Below, piece by piece: positions 25,666 to 32,620 of a DNA stretch of 64,000 nucleotides. A program made the translations under genes and the position numbers. This DNA is from Mycolicibacterium brisbanense. Lineage in GTDB: Bacteria > Actinomycetota > Actinomycetes > Mycobacteriales > Mycobacteriaceae. Location of the stretch: contig NZ_BCSX01000056.1 in NCBI RefSeq assembly GCF_001570425.1, forward strand, positions 186,001 to 250,000, written 5' to 3'. Each line of letters begins with the position of its first letter. Positions within the stretch are counted from its first letter, which is position 1. The notes under the pieces are model-generated. The model saw nothing but the letters and a program-made list of their open reading frames with translations. It made no database searches and was not told where the DNA came from.

Positions 25666-26952
25666 ATGGCGAAGGCAGGCACCCGCCGGACGCGTGGCGA
25701 CGGCGCGTTCTTCCAGCGTGGCGACGGCAAGTGGATGGGCCGCGTGGAACTCCCGATGAAGGATGGCAAACGCCGCTACAAGTGGGTGTCGTCGGTCGAC
25801 CGCAACACCGCGCTCAAGAAACTGCAGCAGCTCCGCAAGGACGTCGACGAGGGCCGCATTGCCACCACGGCGACCACCACTCTGGCGAAGTGGCTGGATC
25901 ACTGGATCGAGAACATTCACGCCAAGCGCAAGGTGCGGCCGGGCGTCCTCGACGACTACCGGGGCTGCATCCGCAACCACATCACCCCGGCGATCGGCAA
26001 CAAGCGGATCGACAAGCTCACCCCTCAGCACGTGCGCGACCTACACGCCGCGATCGGTCCGCGCCGTACCGCCGAGCTCGCGCACGTCATTCTCCAGAAG
26101 GCGCTCAAGGACGCTGTGCGCGAAGGTGTCGCGGTGCGCAACGTCGCCGAACTCGTCGACAAACCGGTCTACCTGAAGAAAAAGCGCGACGGGTTCGAGG
26201 CCGACGTCGCCAAGCACATCATCGCCACCGCATTCAAGACGTGCGACGAGGTCGACGCCACCCGCATCGCGGCCGGGTTCCTGACCGGTGCGCGCCGCGG
26301 GGAGTTGCTCGGCCTGCGGCGCCCATACGTCGACAACCCGGCAAAGCCGCTGCTGACGTTCGCGTGGCAACTCCAGTCGCTCACGCAGGATCACGGCTGC
26401 GGCGAGCCCCTGGCCGAGCCGTCGCCGCTGAGTCGATCCGATCGCAAGCCGACCAAGCCGCCCTACTGGCCGTGCGGCAAGACTCGAGCGTGGGCGTGCC
26501 CGCAGCGACGCTGGGACCTGCCCGCGCACTTCGAATACGAGGTGTGCGAGGGCTCGTTGTTGTTCACCCGGCCGAAGACCGAGGCCGGTTACCGTGTGGT
26601 CCCGGCGATCCCGCCGCTGCACGTCGCGATACAACAACTGCTCGCCAAGTCGGGACCCAACCCGCATGATCTGGTGTGGCACCGCAACGGCAAGCCGATC
26701 GACCCGCGCGACGATTACGACATATGGCGCAACGTATTTCGCGCCGCCGGTGTCATCGGACCGACTGAGTCACTGCCGCCGCACAACTCACGGCACACCA
26801 CGGCGACGCTGCTGCGCGCGGCCGGCGTCGACGAGCAGACGCGCATGGAGATCCTGGGCCACGCATCGGTGGACGCACAGCGGAACTACGCGCACGCCGA
26901 CCGGACCCGGCACATGGAAGCGATGGGTACCCTGGCCGAACTGATGGCTTAG
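25666..26952 (+). CDS. int: Phage tyrosine integrase
   Basis: 428 residues. It catalyses attP x attB recombination at the adjacent tRNA-Lys. The N-terminal arm-binding region (about 1-55) has the pattern AFFQRGDGKWMGRVELP, followed by a SAM-like core-binding domain (about 65-150). The catalytic domain shows Arg in TGARRGELLGL (about 208), His-x-x-Arg in HNSRHTTATLL (about 373-376), His in LGHAS (about 399) and the nucleophile Tyr in NYAHAD (about 407). A Cys-rich insertion (GCGEPL, PCGKTRAWACPQ, EVCEG; about 243-292) may bind zinc. Downstream it ends tail to tail with the DUF732 gene (4-base overlap). Confidence 0.95.
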   Translation: MAKAGTRRTRGDGAFFQRGDGKWMGRVELPMKDGKRRYKWVSSVDRNTALKKLQQLRKDVDEGRIATTATTTLAKWLDHWIENIHAKRKVRPGVLDDYRGCIRNHITPAIGNKRIDKLTPQHVRDLHAAIGPRRTAELAHVILQKALKDAVREGVAVRNVAELVDKPVYLKKKRDGFEADVAKHIIATAFKTCDEVDATRIAAGFLTGARRGELLGLRRPYVDNPAKPLLTFAWQLQSLTQDHGCGEPLAEPSPLSRSDRKPTKPPYWPCGKTRAWACPQRRWDLPAHFEYEVCEGSLLFTRPKTEAGYRVVPAIPPLHVAIQQLLAKSGPNPHDLVWHRNGKPIDPRDDYDIWRNVFRAAGVIGPTESLPPHNSRHTTATLLRAAGVDEQTRMEILGHASVDAQRNYAHADRTRHMEAMGTLAELMA

Positions 26953-27296
26953 CCGGCCGATGGAATCTTGGACTGGTCCCACGAGCAGTACGCCCCAATG
27001 GCGATGCCGACCGCCTCATATGCCTGTATGACGCTGATGTAGTCACCTGCGATGCCCTTGAGCTTCTGCGCAGCCTCGACGGGGCTGTCACCGTTGACAT
27101 CGATGTCGTAGCAGATGGACCTCCCGACGTGCGTCAGGGTTGAGTCGTCGTCGCATTTGATCGCGCCTTGGCCGCATCCGAGGCCGTGTTGATTCATCGC
27201 ATCAACAAACACGATGTCGGCGGTGTCAGCATGCGCCGGTGCGGCGGCGGCGATTGTCATTGCTGCGACTGCTACGCACAGGCTGAGCGCTCGCAT
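26949..27296 (-). CDS. Secreted DUF732-type protein encoded by the prophage
   Basis: 115 residues with a clear Sec signal peptide (MRALSLCVAVAAMTIAAAAP then AHA before Asp 24), so the mature protein is exported. The mature part fits DUF732: FVDAMNQHGLGCGQG, then a single helical bundle with Cys residues positioned for disulphides (GCG, IKC, SIC, AYCSW) ending in YEAVGIAIGAYC. Such proteins are common in mycobacterial genomes and recur in prophages next to int. Opposite orientation to the early genes and a promoter-like TATATC on its own strand (27311-27316) suggest expression in the lysogen. Function unknown; superinfection exclusion or envelope modification are possible. Confidence 0.8.
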   Translation of the reverse strand: MRALSLCVAVAAMTIAAAAPAHADTADIVFVDAMNQHGLGCGQGAIKCDDDSTLTHVGRSICYDIDVNGDSPVEAAQKLKGIAGDYISVIQAYEAVGIAIGAYCSWDQSKIPSAG

Positions 27297-27442
27297 AGCG
27301 GCGTCCTCTCATCGATATACCGACGGGTGAGTCCCATCTGCGGGAATGTTATGCCGCACTTGACATTTGCGCGAATCAACTGACCGTTTGCTGTGGGGTT
27401 GCTGTGGCATTGCATGTGTGAAGTGTTGCGAAACGCCAAATT

Positions 27443-27464
27443 CTTTGGGAACAGTCTCCCAAAG
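27443..27464. promoter_or_regulatory. 8-bp inverted repeat in the region between DUF732 and the repressor
   Basis: CTTTGGGA and TCCCAAAG are exact complements separated by six bases, and a further TTGGGA follows at 27465-27470. It could be an operator or an RNA hairpin preceding the terminator at 27492. Confidence 0.45.
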
Positions 27465-27491
27465 TTGGGACAGCAGGTTTAACGTGTGTTC

Positions 27492-27517
27492 AGCGGTCAC
27501 GAGGGGTGGCCGCTTTT
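27492..27517 (+). terminator. Intrinsic terminator on the plus strand
   Basis: AGCGGTCAC and GTGGCCGCT pair over nine positions (one G-U) around a five-base loop, and TTTTCCTTT follows. It would end a rightward transcript. No obvious protein gene on this strand ends here, so it may close a short untranslated RNA from the 27300-27490 region, or insulate the repressor's 3' end from integrase-side transcription. Confidence 0.55.
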
Positions 27518-27541
27518 CCTTTGAAATCCCAGGAACGCAAC

Positions 27542-27748
27542 GTGTTTGACGATGAATTGTGCCGCGTCCTCCGGCGTATCGCCGAAGAGATGGACATTAT
27601 TGCCCCCGAAACCTGGACGTTCCCAGAGGCGTCGCTAGTCCTCGCGGATCTTGTGCGCATCCGTCGCGCGCGAAATATGGGAGCGAATGCGTGCCACGGA
27701 CTGGCTCGCATCGTCGGACGGCGGCGACGGGTGCGCCCGATCCCCTGA
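27542..27748 (+). CDS. Possible small protein antisense to the repressor 3' end
   Basis: 68 residues from GTG (VFDDELCRVLRRIAEEMDII at the start, ending in a basic VGRRRRVRPIP). The sequence is helical and plausible as protein, and it starts just after the terminator. However, its last 114 bases overlap the repressor gene on the other strand, and its ribosome site (CCAGGAACGC) is modest. The repressor's C-terminal tail in this overlap is low-complexity, so either frame could be the shadow. Function unknown. Confidence 0.35.
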   Translation: MFDDELCRVLRRIAEEMDIIAPETWTFPEASLVLADLVRIRRARNMGANACHGLARIVGRRRRVRPIP

Positions 27749-28423
27749 CGGCGGGTGGCGGCTGCTCGATGGGCGCCTGGACGCCTCCGCATCGTCCTGA
27801 TCGTCGCCTACCTCCTGGATTTGGTTGCCTTCCGGCGGTGTTCCCGACGACGGGGTTTGATCACGATCATGAATGTTGGCATTGTGTTCTTCCTTCTGTC
27901 GTAGCAGTTGGTCGGCTCGATCTCTCCTGCGAAACAGTTCGGCCATCGCTTCGTCGCGTTCGGCGCGGGGTGCCGCCAGGCCGGTTATCTCCTCGGCCAG
28001 GTATGCCCCAAACCCTCGTACCAAGCTTCGGATCCGATGCAGAAACGATTCGGGTAAGTCCAATTCCATCGCTTGATTGACTACGGCTTCGGCCCTCAGC
28101 CAGTTCGCGTTGACGATGTCAACCAGTCTCACAACAGGATCGTCTTCGGGGGCCGGTTCGACATGCGATGGCCGTGGCGGCACGTCCGTGAGATTCTCCG
28201 GGTGCCCCCCGGCCAGGGTGCGCTGAGCCGATCCGTCGCGCCAGCGCAACCCGACATCGAGCTTTCGGAGAGTGGTCTTCCGATTTCCGGGAGTCCACTC
28301 ACCGTTCTCGATCTTGCCGAGGGTCGTGTCGGTCGGTCCTCCATTTCTCTCCACTTCCTCCTGTGTCAGCCCTAGTTCGATGCGACGACTGAGGACGATC
28401 CGGCCGAAGCGCTCCAAGTCCAT
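27635..28423 (-). CDS. XRE-family immunity repressor
   Basis: 262 residues from ATG at 28423 (the frame is open further upstream). N-terminal helix-turn-helix at about residues 4-58 (LSRRIELGLTQEEVERNGGP, then LGKIENGEWTPG); a helical middle region (LVDIVNANWLRAEAVVNQAM, then LFRRRDRADQLLRQKEEHNA) likely dimerises. The tail after about residue 185 is Ser/Pro/Asp-rich and probably disordered. It lies next to int, is transcribed leftward away from the early operon, and is separated from the Cro-like gene by a 168-base region carrying four repeated operator-like sites. This is the normal layout of a phage immunity switch. No cleavage (S24) domain is visible, so RecA-dependent induction by self-cleavage is not suggested. 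Confidence 0.8.
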   Translation of the reverse strand: MDLERFGRIVLSRRIELGLTQEEVERNGGPTDTTLGKIENGEWTPGNRKTTLRKLDVGLRWRDGSAQRTLAGGHPENLTDVPPRPSHVEPAPEDDPVVRLVDIVNANWLRAEAVVNQAMELDLPESFLHRIRSLVRGFGAYLAEEITGLAAPRAERDEAMAELFRRRDRADQLLRQKEEHNANIHDRDQTPSSGTPPEGNQIQEVGDDQDDAEASRRPSSSRHPPSGDRAHPSPPSDDASQSVARIRSHISRATDAHKIRED

Positions 28424-28448
28424 AGGGCTAACAATGCCCAATTTTTTA

Positions 28449-28585
28449 GGCAAACAACAGCCCATCACGGCAAACATCTCAATCTGCCCACGTCCAGCGG
28501 CAAGGCTTACACCGATGTCGTTTTGCTGCTAGAGATATGTTTGCCCCAATTATCTGTTGATTGGGAGCGTTGTTTGCCCTATAGT
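28449..28585. promoter_or_regulatory. Operator array and early promoter of the immunity switch
   Basis: The core GGCAAACA / TGTTTGCC occurs four times: GGCAAACAAC at 28449-28458, GGCAAACATC at 28469-28478, ATGTTTGCC at 28537-28545 and GTTGTTTGCC at 28569-28578. The first two point one way, the last two the other, so the array is symmetric about its centre. A consensus-like promoter, TTGATT (28557-28562), 17 bases, TATAGT (28580-28585), reads rightward. The last operator lies inside its spacer. The start site expected about seven bases after the -10 coincides with the ATG at 28592, giving a leaderless mRNA. The first two operators cover the likely leftward repressor promoter. Confidence 0.75.
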
Positions 28586-28591
28586 TGGGCC

Positions 28592-28906
28592 ATGGCCCCA
28601 AACCGGTCCCAATCGCGATCCAAGTATCGAAATCAGCGGAAGCCTGTTTCAGTCCCCGTCATCCCACTCGCGTTGGGTAGGAAGTTGGCGGGGAAGACCC
28701 TTCAGGACGTCTGCGATCACATCAACGCGGAGTTCGAGTTCCCCAAGAAGGTGGAACGCGGCACCATCAGTGCGATCGAGAACGGCCTTCGTGGTGCGAG
28801 CGCCGAGATGTTGGTCGCAATCGCCAGCGCTCTCGGGGTCTCCGCTGACGAGATAGACACCGAGTACGAGCCCCGCCGTGCGCGCCACCCGAAGGTGGTT
28901 GCGTAG
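28592..28906 (+). CDS. Cro-like XRE DNA-binding protein
   Basis: 104 residues, first gene of the early operon and probably read from a leaderless transcript. A basic N-terminal arm (MAPNRSQSRSKYRNQRKPVS) leads into a helix-turn-helix at about residues 38-95 (LQDVCDHINAEFEFPKKVER, then GTISAIENGLRGAS, then SALGVSADEID). The position divergent from the repressor across shared operators indicates a Cro role: repressing the repressor promoter and tuning early transcription. The stop and the next start share a base (TAGTG). Confidence 0.78.
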   Translation: MAPNRSQSRSKYRNQRKPVSVPVIPLALGRKLAGKTLQDVCDHINAEFEFPKKVERGTISAIENGLRGASAEMLVAIASALGVSADEIDTEYEPRRARHPKVVA

Positions 28907-29733
28907 TGTCCACAGACGTCGCCCTTGCGGATGACGGCCTGACCGTCGAGTTCGAGGACTGCGACGATCGCCCGGACCTCACCGCCGACGAGGCCGAAGC
29001 TGTCACCGGCCGTATTCGCCAGTGGGTGAACGACTTTCCGATCGCCGACGTGGTGTTGGCATTCCGGGGCCGCGTGTGGGTCGCGCTGGCATATTCCTCA
29101 TGGGCCGAGTGGTGCGAATGCGAACTGGGCGGACTGAAGCTGCCCGCACCAAAGCGGCGTGCGGTTGTCGCCAAACTGGCTGACGCGGGCATGTCAGGTC
29201 GGGCCATCGCGGACACGCTCGGAGTCAACCAATCAACAGTGGCGCGGGACCAAGCAACTGATGCAAATGCATCAGTTGACCCCAACCGAAAGACCCTCGG
29301 TCAAGACGGGCGCGAACGTCGGCAACCGCAGCCGAAGCCAGATGCGCCGCAGCTGGACTCGGTTATCGACGCCGAGATCGTCTGCCGCGACTGCGACGGA
29401 TTTGGCTGCGAGACATGCGTTCCGGCAGACGATTCCGCCGCCACCGACGAACAGATCGCCGAGATGGCTGAACTGTCGGATGAGCAGTTCGAATCCGCGA
29501 CGGCTCCCAACTCGGAGAGCCGCCCTGCGGCGCAGTCTCCGCGTCGTCGGCCATTACCAGATGCTTTCGGCTCGGCCAGCTACGAGCTGCGCAAGTCAGT
29601 CGAGAGGGTTGTTCGCCTCACCGGGGACGACCGCATGAAAAAGAACAAGGACCAGATCGTCGGCGCCAACCTGAGCGATCTGATCCGTGCCCGGGACGCC
29701 CTCGCGGGCGTCATCCAACAACTCGAAGGGTAA
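28906..29733 (+). CDS. Helix-turn-helix protein (plasmid/phage ParB-KorB-like motif)
   Basis: 275 residues, GTG start overlapping the previous stop. Residues about 30-110 resemble a domain seen in actinobacterial plasmids and phages (RIRQWVNDFPIADVVLAFRG, SSWAEWCECELGGLKLPAPK) that ends in a classic helix-turn-helix, LADAGMSGRAIADTLGVNQS. A short CxxC-type zinc knuckle (CRDCDGFGCETC, about 160-171) and an acidic linker follow, then a C-terminal helix. It probably binds DNA near the immunity or early region. Whether it regulates, partitions or protects DNA is unknown. Confidence 0.6.
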   Translation: MSTDVALADDGLTVEFEDCDDRPDLTADEAEAVTGRIRQWVNDFPIADVVLAFRGRVWVALAYSSWAEWCECELGGLKLPAPKRRAVVAKLADAGMSGRAIADTLGVNQSTVARDQATDANASVDPNRKTLGQDGRERRQPQPKPDAPQLDSVIDAEIVCRDCDGFGCETCVPADDSAATDEQIAEMAELSDEQFESATAPNSESRPAAQSPRRRPLPDAFGSASYELRKSVERVVRLTGDDRMKKNKDQIVGANLSDLIRARDALAGVIQQLEG

Positions 29734-29739
29734 CACCCC

Positions 29740-30603
29740 ATGACTGTTCATAACATCAACGATCGGTTTCCCGAGAAGCCCTCGCAGTCGATCATCTACG
29801 TCGACCCCGCAATGGCACGCCGGGTGCTTGCGAAGAACACTCGCAACCGACCAATTTCCGAACTGCACGTACAACGCTTGATGGCCGAAATGCGCGCCGG
29901 TCGTTGGCAGTACAACGGCGAAGCCATCAAGTGGAGCGTCGATGACGTTCTGCTCGACGGCCAGCATCGGCTCACCGCGCTATCGCGGATGCCCGACGAT
30001 TTTCCCGCAATCCCGTTCCTGGTCGTCCGTGGACTCCCGACGAAGACTCAGGACACGATGGACCAAGGCAGGAAGCGTTCTGCCGGCGATCAGCTCTCGC
30101 TCGATGGCATTGTCAACAGCTCATCATCTCGGGTCATCGTCGGAGCAATCCGCGTCTACATCGAATGGTCCGCCGACCACTTCTTCACGGACCGCGTCAT
30201 CAACAACGTCAGCAACCCGCAGGTGATCGAGTGGGCAGCCACCCACCCGACCGAAATCGGGCTGATGGAGCAGATTTGCACGGGTCGACTTAGCCGCGTC
30301 AAGTGCCGACCGAGCCTGACTCTCGCCGTTCTGCTGAGGCTGTACTTGATCGACGGCGAAGCCGCGCGGGAATTCGCCAGCGGTTTGATCACCGGCGTCG
30401 GTCTGGATGCTGGCGATCCCATTCTCACACTGCGCGAGCGATTCGAGCGGATCCGCGAGCAGAAGCTGAAAGTGTCTGATCGCGATTACATCGGGTTCTT
30501 CATCATGGCGTGGAACGCATGGCGAGAAGGTCGCAAGCTCACCAAGTTTCAGCGCCCACCCGGCGGATCTTGGACTCGCGACACCTTCCCGAAGGCGGTC
30601 TAA
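29740..30603 (+). CDS. DGQHR-motif (ParB/sulfiredoxin-fold) protein
   Basis: 287 residues, ATG. The N-terminal half has the order seen in ParB-like and DGQHR families: YVDPAMARRVLAKNTRNRPI, LHVQRLMAEMRAGRW, then the motif LLDGQHRLTAL (about 69-79) and IPFLVVRGL. The C-terminal half is helical with no motif I recognise. DGQHR domains occur in phage proteins and in DndB-type regulators of DNA modification; nuclease or NTP-binding activity has been shown only for some ParB-fold relatives. It follows the HTH protein by six bases, so the two may work together. Confidence 0.6.
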   Translation: MTVHNINDRFPEKPSQSIIYVDPAMARRVLAKNTRNRPISELHVQRLMAEMRAGRWQYNGEAIKWSVDDVLLDGQHRLTALSRMPDDFPAIPFLVVRGLPTKTQDTMDQGRKRSAGDQLSLDGIVNSSSSRVIVGAIRVYIEWSADHFFTDRVINNVSNPQVIEWAATHPTEIGLMEQICTGRLSRVKCRPSLTLAVLLRLYLIDGEAAREFASGLITGVGLDAGDPILTLRERFERIREQKLKVSDRDYIGFFIMAWNAWREGRKLTKFQRPPGGSWTRDTFPKAV

Positions 30604-30606
30604 CCC

Positions 30607-31119
30607 ATGGCCGACACGTTCACGCACTACGCACAGTTGACCGACGTCGTCGCTGACGGAACGCGCCGGGTTCATGTCTCCCTCGGTGAAGTTGGAGGCT
30701 TGGATCTGGTGCACCTTGGCGTGACGAATACGGGCGATCACACAGATGTCGTTCTGACGCTTGATGAAGTGCGCAACCTCGTCAAGGTCCTGCAGGGGAT
30801 CGACCCCGAGCATCGGCCGTCCTCGCGCGGTTACTACCTGTACCGCGTCGAGATCGTGAAATACCCCGAAGGCGCCTGGATATTCGAGGATGTCGACGGC
30901 GAGGAATATAGCTGGATCAACGAGGACTGGCAGCCCGAAGGCTGGGACCCCGACGAAGAATGGGTTGCCCGATACGGAAGCAAGTTCTTCTGGCCGTCCA
31001 CCAAGCGTGAGTACCGATCGAAGTCGTCGGCGCGAGAACGAGCCAAGCTGATCGAGTTCTTCGGGGCGACAGCAGTTGTCGTGCGCTCAAGTCTCATCAC
31101 GTGGCCGGAGCCAGCATGA
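30607..31119 (+). CDS. Hypothetical early phage protein
   Basis: 170 residues, ATG, three bases after the previous stop, so in the same operon. Begins MADTFTHYAQLTDVVADGTR. An acidic, tryptophan-rich middle (DGEEYSWINEDWQPEGWDPD) and a basic stretch (STKREYRSKSSARERAKL) suggest a soluble nucleic-acid- or protein-binding role, but there is no domain I recognise. It ends by overlapping the Xis gene (ATGA). Confidence 0.55.
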   Translation: MADTFTHYAQLTDVVADGTRRVHVSLGEVGGLDLVHLGVTNTGDHTDVVLTLDEVRNLVKVLQGIDPEHRPSSRGYYLYRVEIVKYPEGAWIFEDVDGEEYSWINEDWQPEGWDPDEEWVARYGSKFFWPSTKREYRSKSSARERAKLIEFFGATAVVVRSSLITWPEPA

Positions 31120-31328
31120 CCGCCGACGAGCCCGTCCACCCGAGGTGGGCAACACCGCGTCGGGCCGCGGAGCATATCGAACTCAAGTCCGATGCCCTGA
31201 TCAAGCAGTTGGTGAAAGACGGTGAGCTTCCGGCATATCCGATCGGCAAGGGCCGCGAATACCGAATAGACCTCAATGAGCTTGACGCGCTGATGAAGTC
31301 CAAGAGCTACGAGCCGAAGTCAGCGTGA
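31116..31328 (+). CDS. Excisionase / small HTH protein (Xis-like)
   Basis: 70 residues with a MerR-like winged helix: WATPRRAAEHIELKSDALIK, KDGELPAYPIGKGREYRI, then DLNELDALMKSK. This pattern is typical of phage excisionases of the HTH_17 type, which bend attachment-site DNA so that integrase can excise the prophage. It lies within the early lytic operon, away from int, so excision would be tied to lytic induction through the operator-controlled promoter. ATGA overlap with the gene before and GTGA with the gene after. Confidence 0.75.
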   Translation: MTADEPVHPRWATPRRAAEHIELKSDALIKQLVKDGELPAYPIGKGREYRIDLNELDALMKSKSYEPKSA

Positions 31329-31498
31329 TCACCGCAAATCTCATCGTCTCCAGCCTGTCGCTGCTCGTTCTGCTGGCCTACGGATGGCGGGCGGCAGGCG
31401 TCTCCAGGCAACTCAAAACGGTTGTGGGCGTGGTGCTCACGATCATTCAACAGGCTGCGGCCAACGCACAGAAAGAGCAGGGCAATGCAGGTAACTAG
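31325..31498 (+). CDS. Small single-span membrane protein
   Basis: 57 residues from a GTG overlapping the xis-like stop. One hydrophobic span at the N-terminus (ITANLIVSSLSLLVLLAYGW) and a basic, then Gln/Ala-rich helical tail (RQLKTVVGVVLTIIQQAAAN). Probably an inner-membrane protein; function unknown. It overlaps the next start by 14 bases. Confidence 0.6.
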   Translation: MITANLIVSSLSLLVLLAYGWRAAGVSRQLKTVVGVVLTIIQQAAANAQKEQGNAGN

Positions 31499-31733
31499 CC
31501 ATCAGCCAAGGGTTACCAGGATCGTCACCCTTGGCGATCCGGGTTGCGAATTCCAAGCCATCCACACTGAGGACTCCAGCGGTGGACACCTGGTCCTCTT
31601 CATCGACGACGACTGGAAGCAGTGGGACGCCATGGTGGCCGCGGTCGGCTTGTATCGCGCCGAGCAGGCAGCGGCCCGGCGTAACGGCGTCGGCGTGCCG
31701 GTCGCCGCCGAGCGTGCCGGAGCCGAGCAGTGA
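31485..31733 (+). CDS. Hypothetical small early protein
   Basis: 82 residues, ATG inside the end of the previous gene. Beta-rich start (MQVTSHQPRVTRIVTLGDPG), acidic LVLFIDDDWKQWDAMVAAVG, then an alanine-rich helix. No known domain; a short soluble protein of the early operon. Ends with GTGA overlap into the next gene. Confidence 0.55.
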   Translation: MQVTSHQPRVTRIVTLGDPGCEFQAIHTEDSSGGHLVLFIDDDWKQWDAMVAAVGLYRAEQAAARRNGVGVPVAAERAGAEQ

Positions 31734-32131
31734 CCGCGGCGGGAGGCGCAGGCGGCGGGCTCGGCGGAACGACCACGTTTGCCACGGTGTTTGGTCCGGG
31801 CACCATCATCCCCGCGTTCGAGTCGCTGCCACTGCACGAGCGCGCCCGCGCGGCCGCCAAGGTTCTCCGCGACGTCAACGACCGGGCCAAAAACCCATTA
31901 GGCACGGCGTACACCGCGAGCCGACTTGAGATCCTGGCCGAGGACTGGGCAGCCCAATTCGACAGGAATGCCAAGCGCGAGACCGAGATCGAGGCATTCG
32001 CACGCGATCTTTTCGCGACCCGGCACCCCGGGGCGTCTTGGGAGGCAAACCCCTGCACGGTCGCTGACACCAAGGTTGCTGCCCGCAAGCTCTACGACGC
32101 CGGCTACCGCAAGAGCGGAGACGGCCAGTGA
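31730..32131 (+). CDS. Hypothetical early protein
   Basis: 133 residues from GTG. A glycine-rich start (MTAAGGAGGGLGGTTTFATV) precedes a mostly helical body (LPLHERARAAAKVLRDVNDR, then RLEILAEDWAAQFDRNAKRE). No motif I recognise. Tight overlaps on both sides (GTGA, ATGA-type) place it in the coupled early operon. Confidence 0.55.
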   Translation: MTAAGGAGGGLGGTTTFATVFGPGTIIPAFESLPLHERARAAAKVLRDVNDRAKNPLGTAYTASRLEILAEDWAAQFDRNAKRETEIEAFARDLFATRHPGASWEANPCTVADTKVAARKLYDAGYRKSGDGQ

Positions 32132-32376
32132 TCGACGTTCTCCACTACCGCGGCGACCACACCGCGTTTGATCCCGACGTCACGATGGGACCCGACTGGG
32201 GTGGTGGCTGCTGGGCGGTGAAGTCGGCGACCTATGACGCCGATGCGGACCTGACCACGTTGGCCATGCGTCCGCTGCCACGCGCCGAGCTGCTGGCCCG
32301 GGCAGAGGCTGTGCACGGTCGGATGCAGATGCCGAAGCGTCTCCGGCTCGCCACGCTGTTCGGTGGCCGACTGTGA
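32128..32376 (+). CDS. Hypothetical small early protein
   Basis: 82 residues from a GTG that overlaps the previous stop. Begins MIDVLHYRGDHTAFDPDVTM and ends LRLATLFGGRL, with no hydrophobic span and no motif that I recognise. The GTGA overlap into the next tiny gene suggests coupled translation. Confidence 0.5.
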   Translation: MIDVLHYRGDHTAFDPDVTMGPDWGGGCWAVKSATYDADADLTTLAMRPLPRAELLARAEAVHGRMQMPKRLRLATLFGGRL

Positions 32377-32486
32377 CCACGGCTGTCCTGTTCATCACCG
32401 GCGCGACGGCCCTCGTGGTGGTCTCCAGCGTCCATGCGGCACTGAGGATCTACCTGATGCAAACCGACGCCGAGCCGTCCGAATGA
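32373..32486 (+). CDS. 37-residue single-span membrane peptide
   Basis: GTG start inside the previous stop, ATGA overlap into the next gene. Nearly all of the N-terminal two thirds is one hydrophobic span (TTAVLFITGATALVVVSSVH), followed by ALRIYLMQTDAEPSE. Too short for automated calling, but its overlaps on both sides and clean membrane segment support a real micro-protein. Function unknown. Confidence 0.5.
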   Translation: MTTAVLFITGATALVVVSSVHAALRIYLMQTDAEPSE

Positions 32487-32620
32487 CCGCCGTGCTTAAC
32501 GTCGCCACTCTCGTCATCGCCCTGGCGCTCGCGCTGTTCGGCGCCTGGCGCGCAGTGGTCGACCACAGGGGAAGCAAGCCGAAGCCCGTCCAACCACCCA
32601 CCGGAGGCGAATCACATTGA
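32483..32620 (+). CDS. 45-residue single-span membrane peptide
   Basis: ATG overlapping the previous stop; ends at 32620, overlapping the sliding-clamp-like gene. One membrane span (NVATLVIALALALFGAWRAV) and a basic, proline-rich cytoplasmic tail (HRGSKPKPVQPPTGGESH). Paired with the preceding 37-residue membrane peptide, it may form a small two-component membrane unit. Function unknown. Confidence 0.52.
   Translation: MTAVLNVATLVIALALALFGAWRAVVDHRGSKPKPVQPPTGGESH

Noticed and set aside
27635..28423. LexA-like self-cleaving repressor
   Set aside because: No S24 Ser/Lys pair or cleavage Ala-Gly motif visible; the C-terminal part is low complexity.
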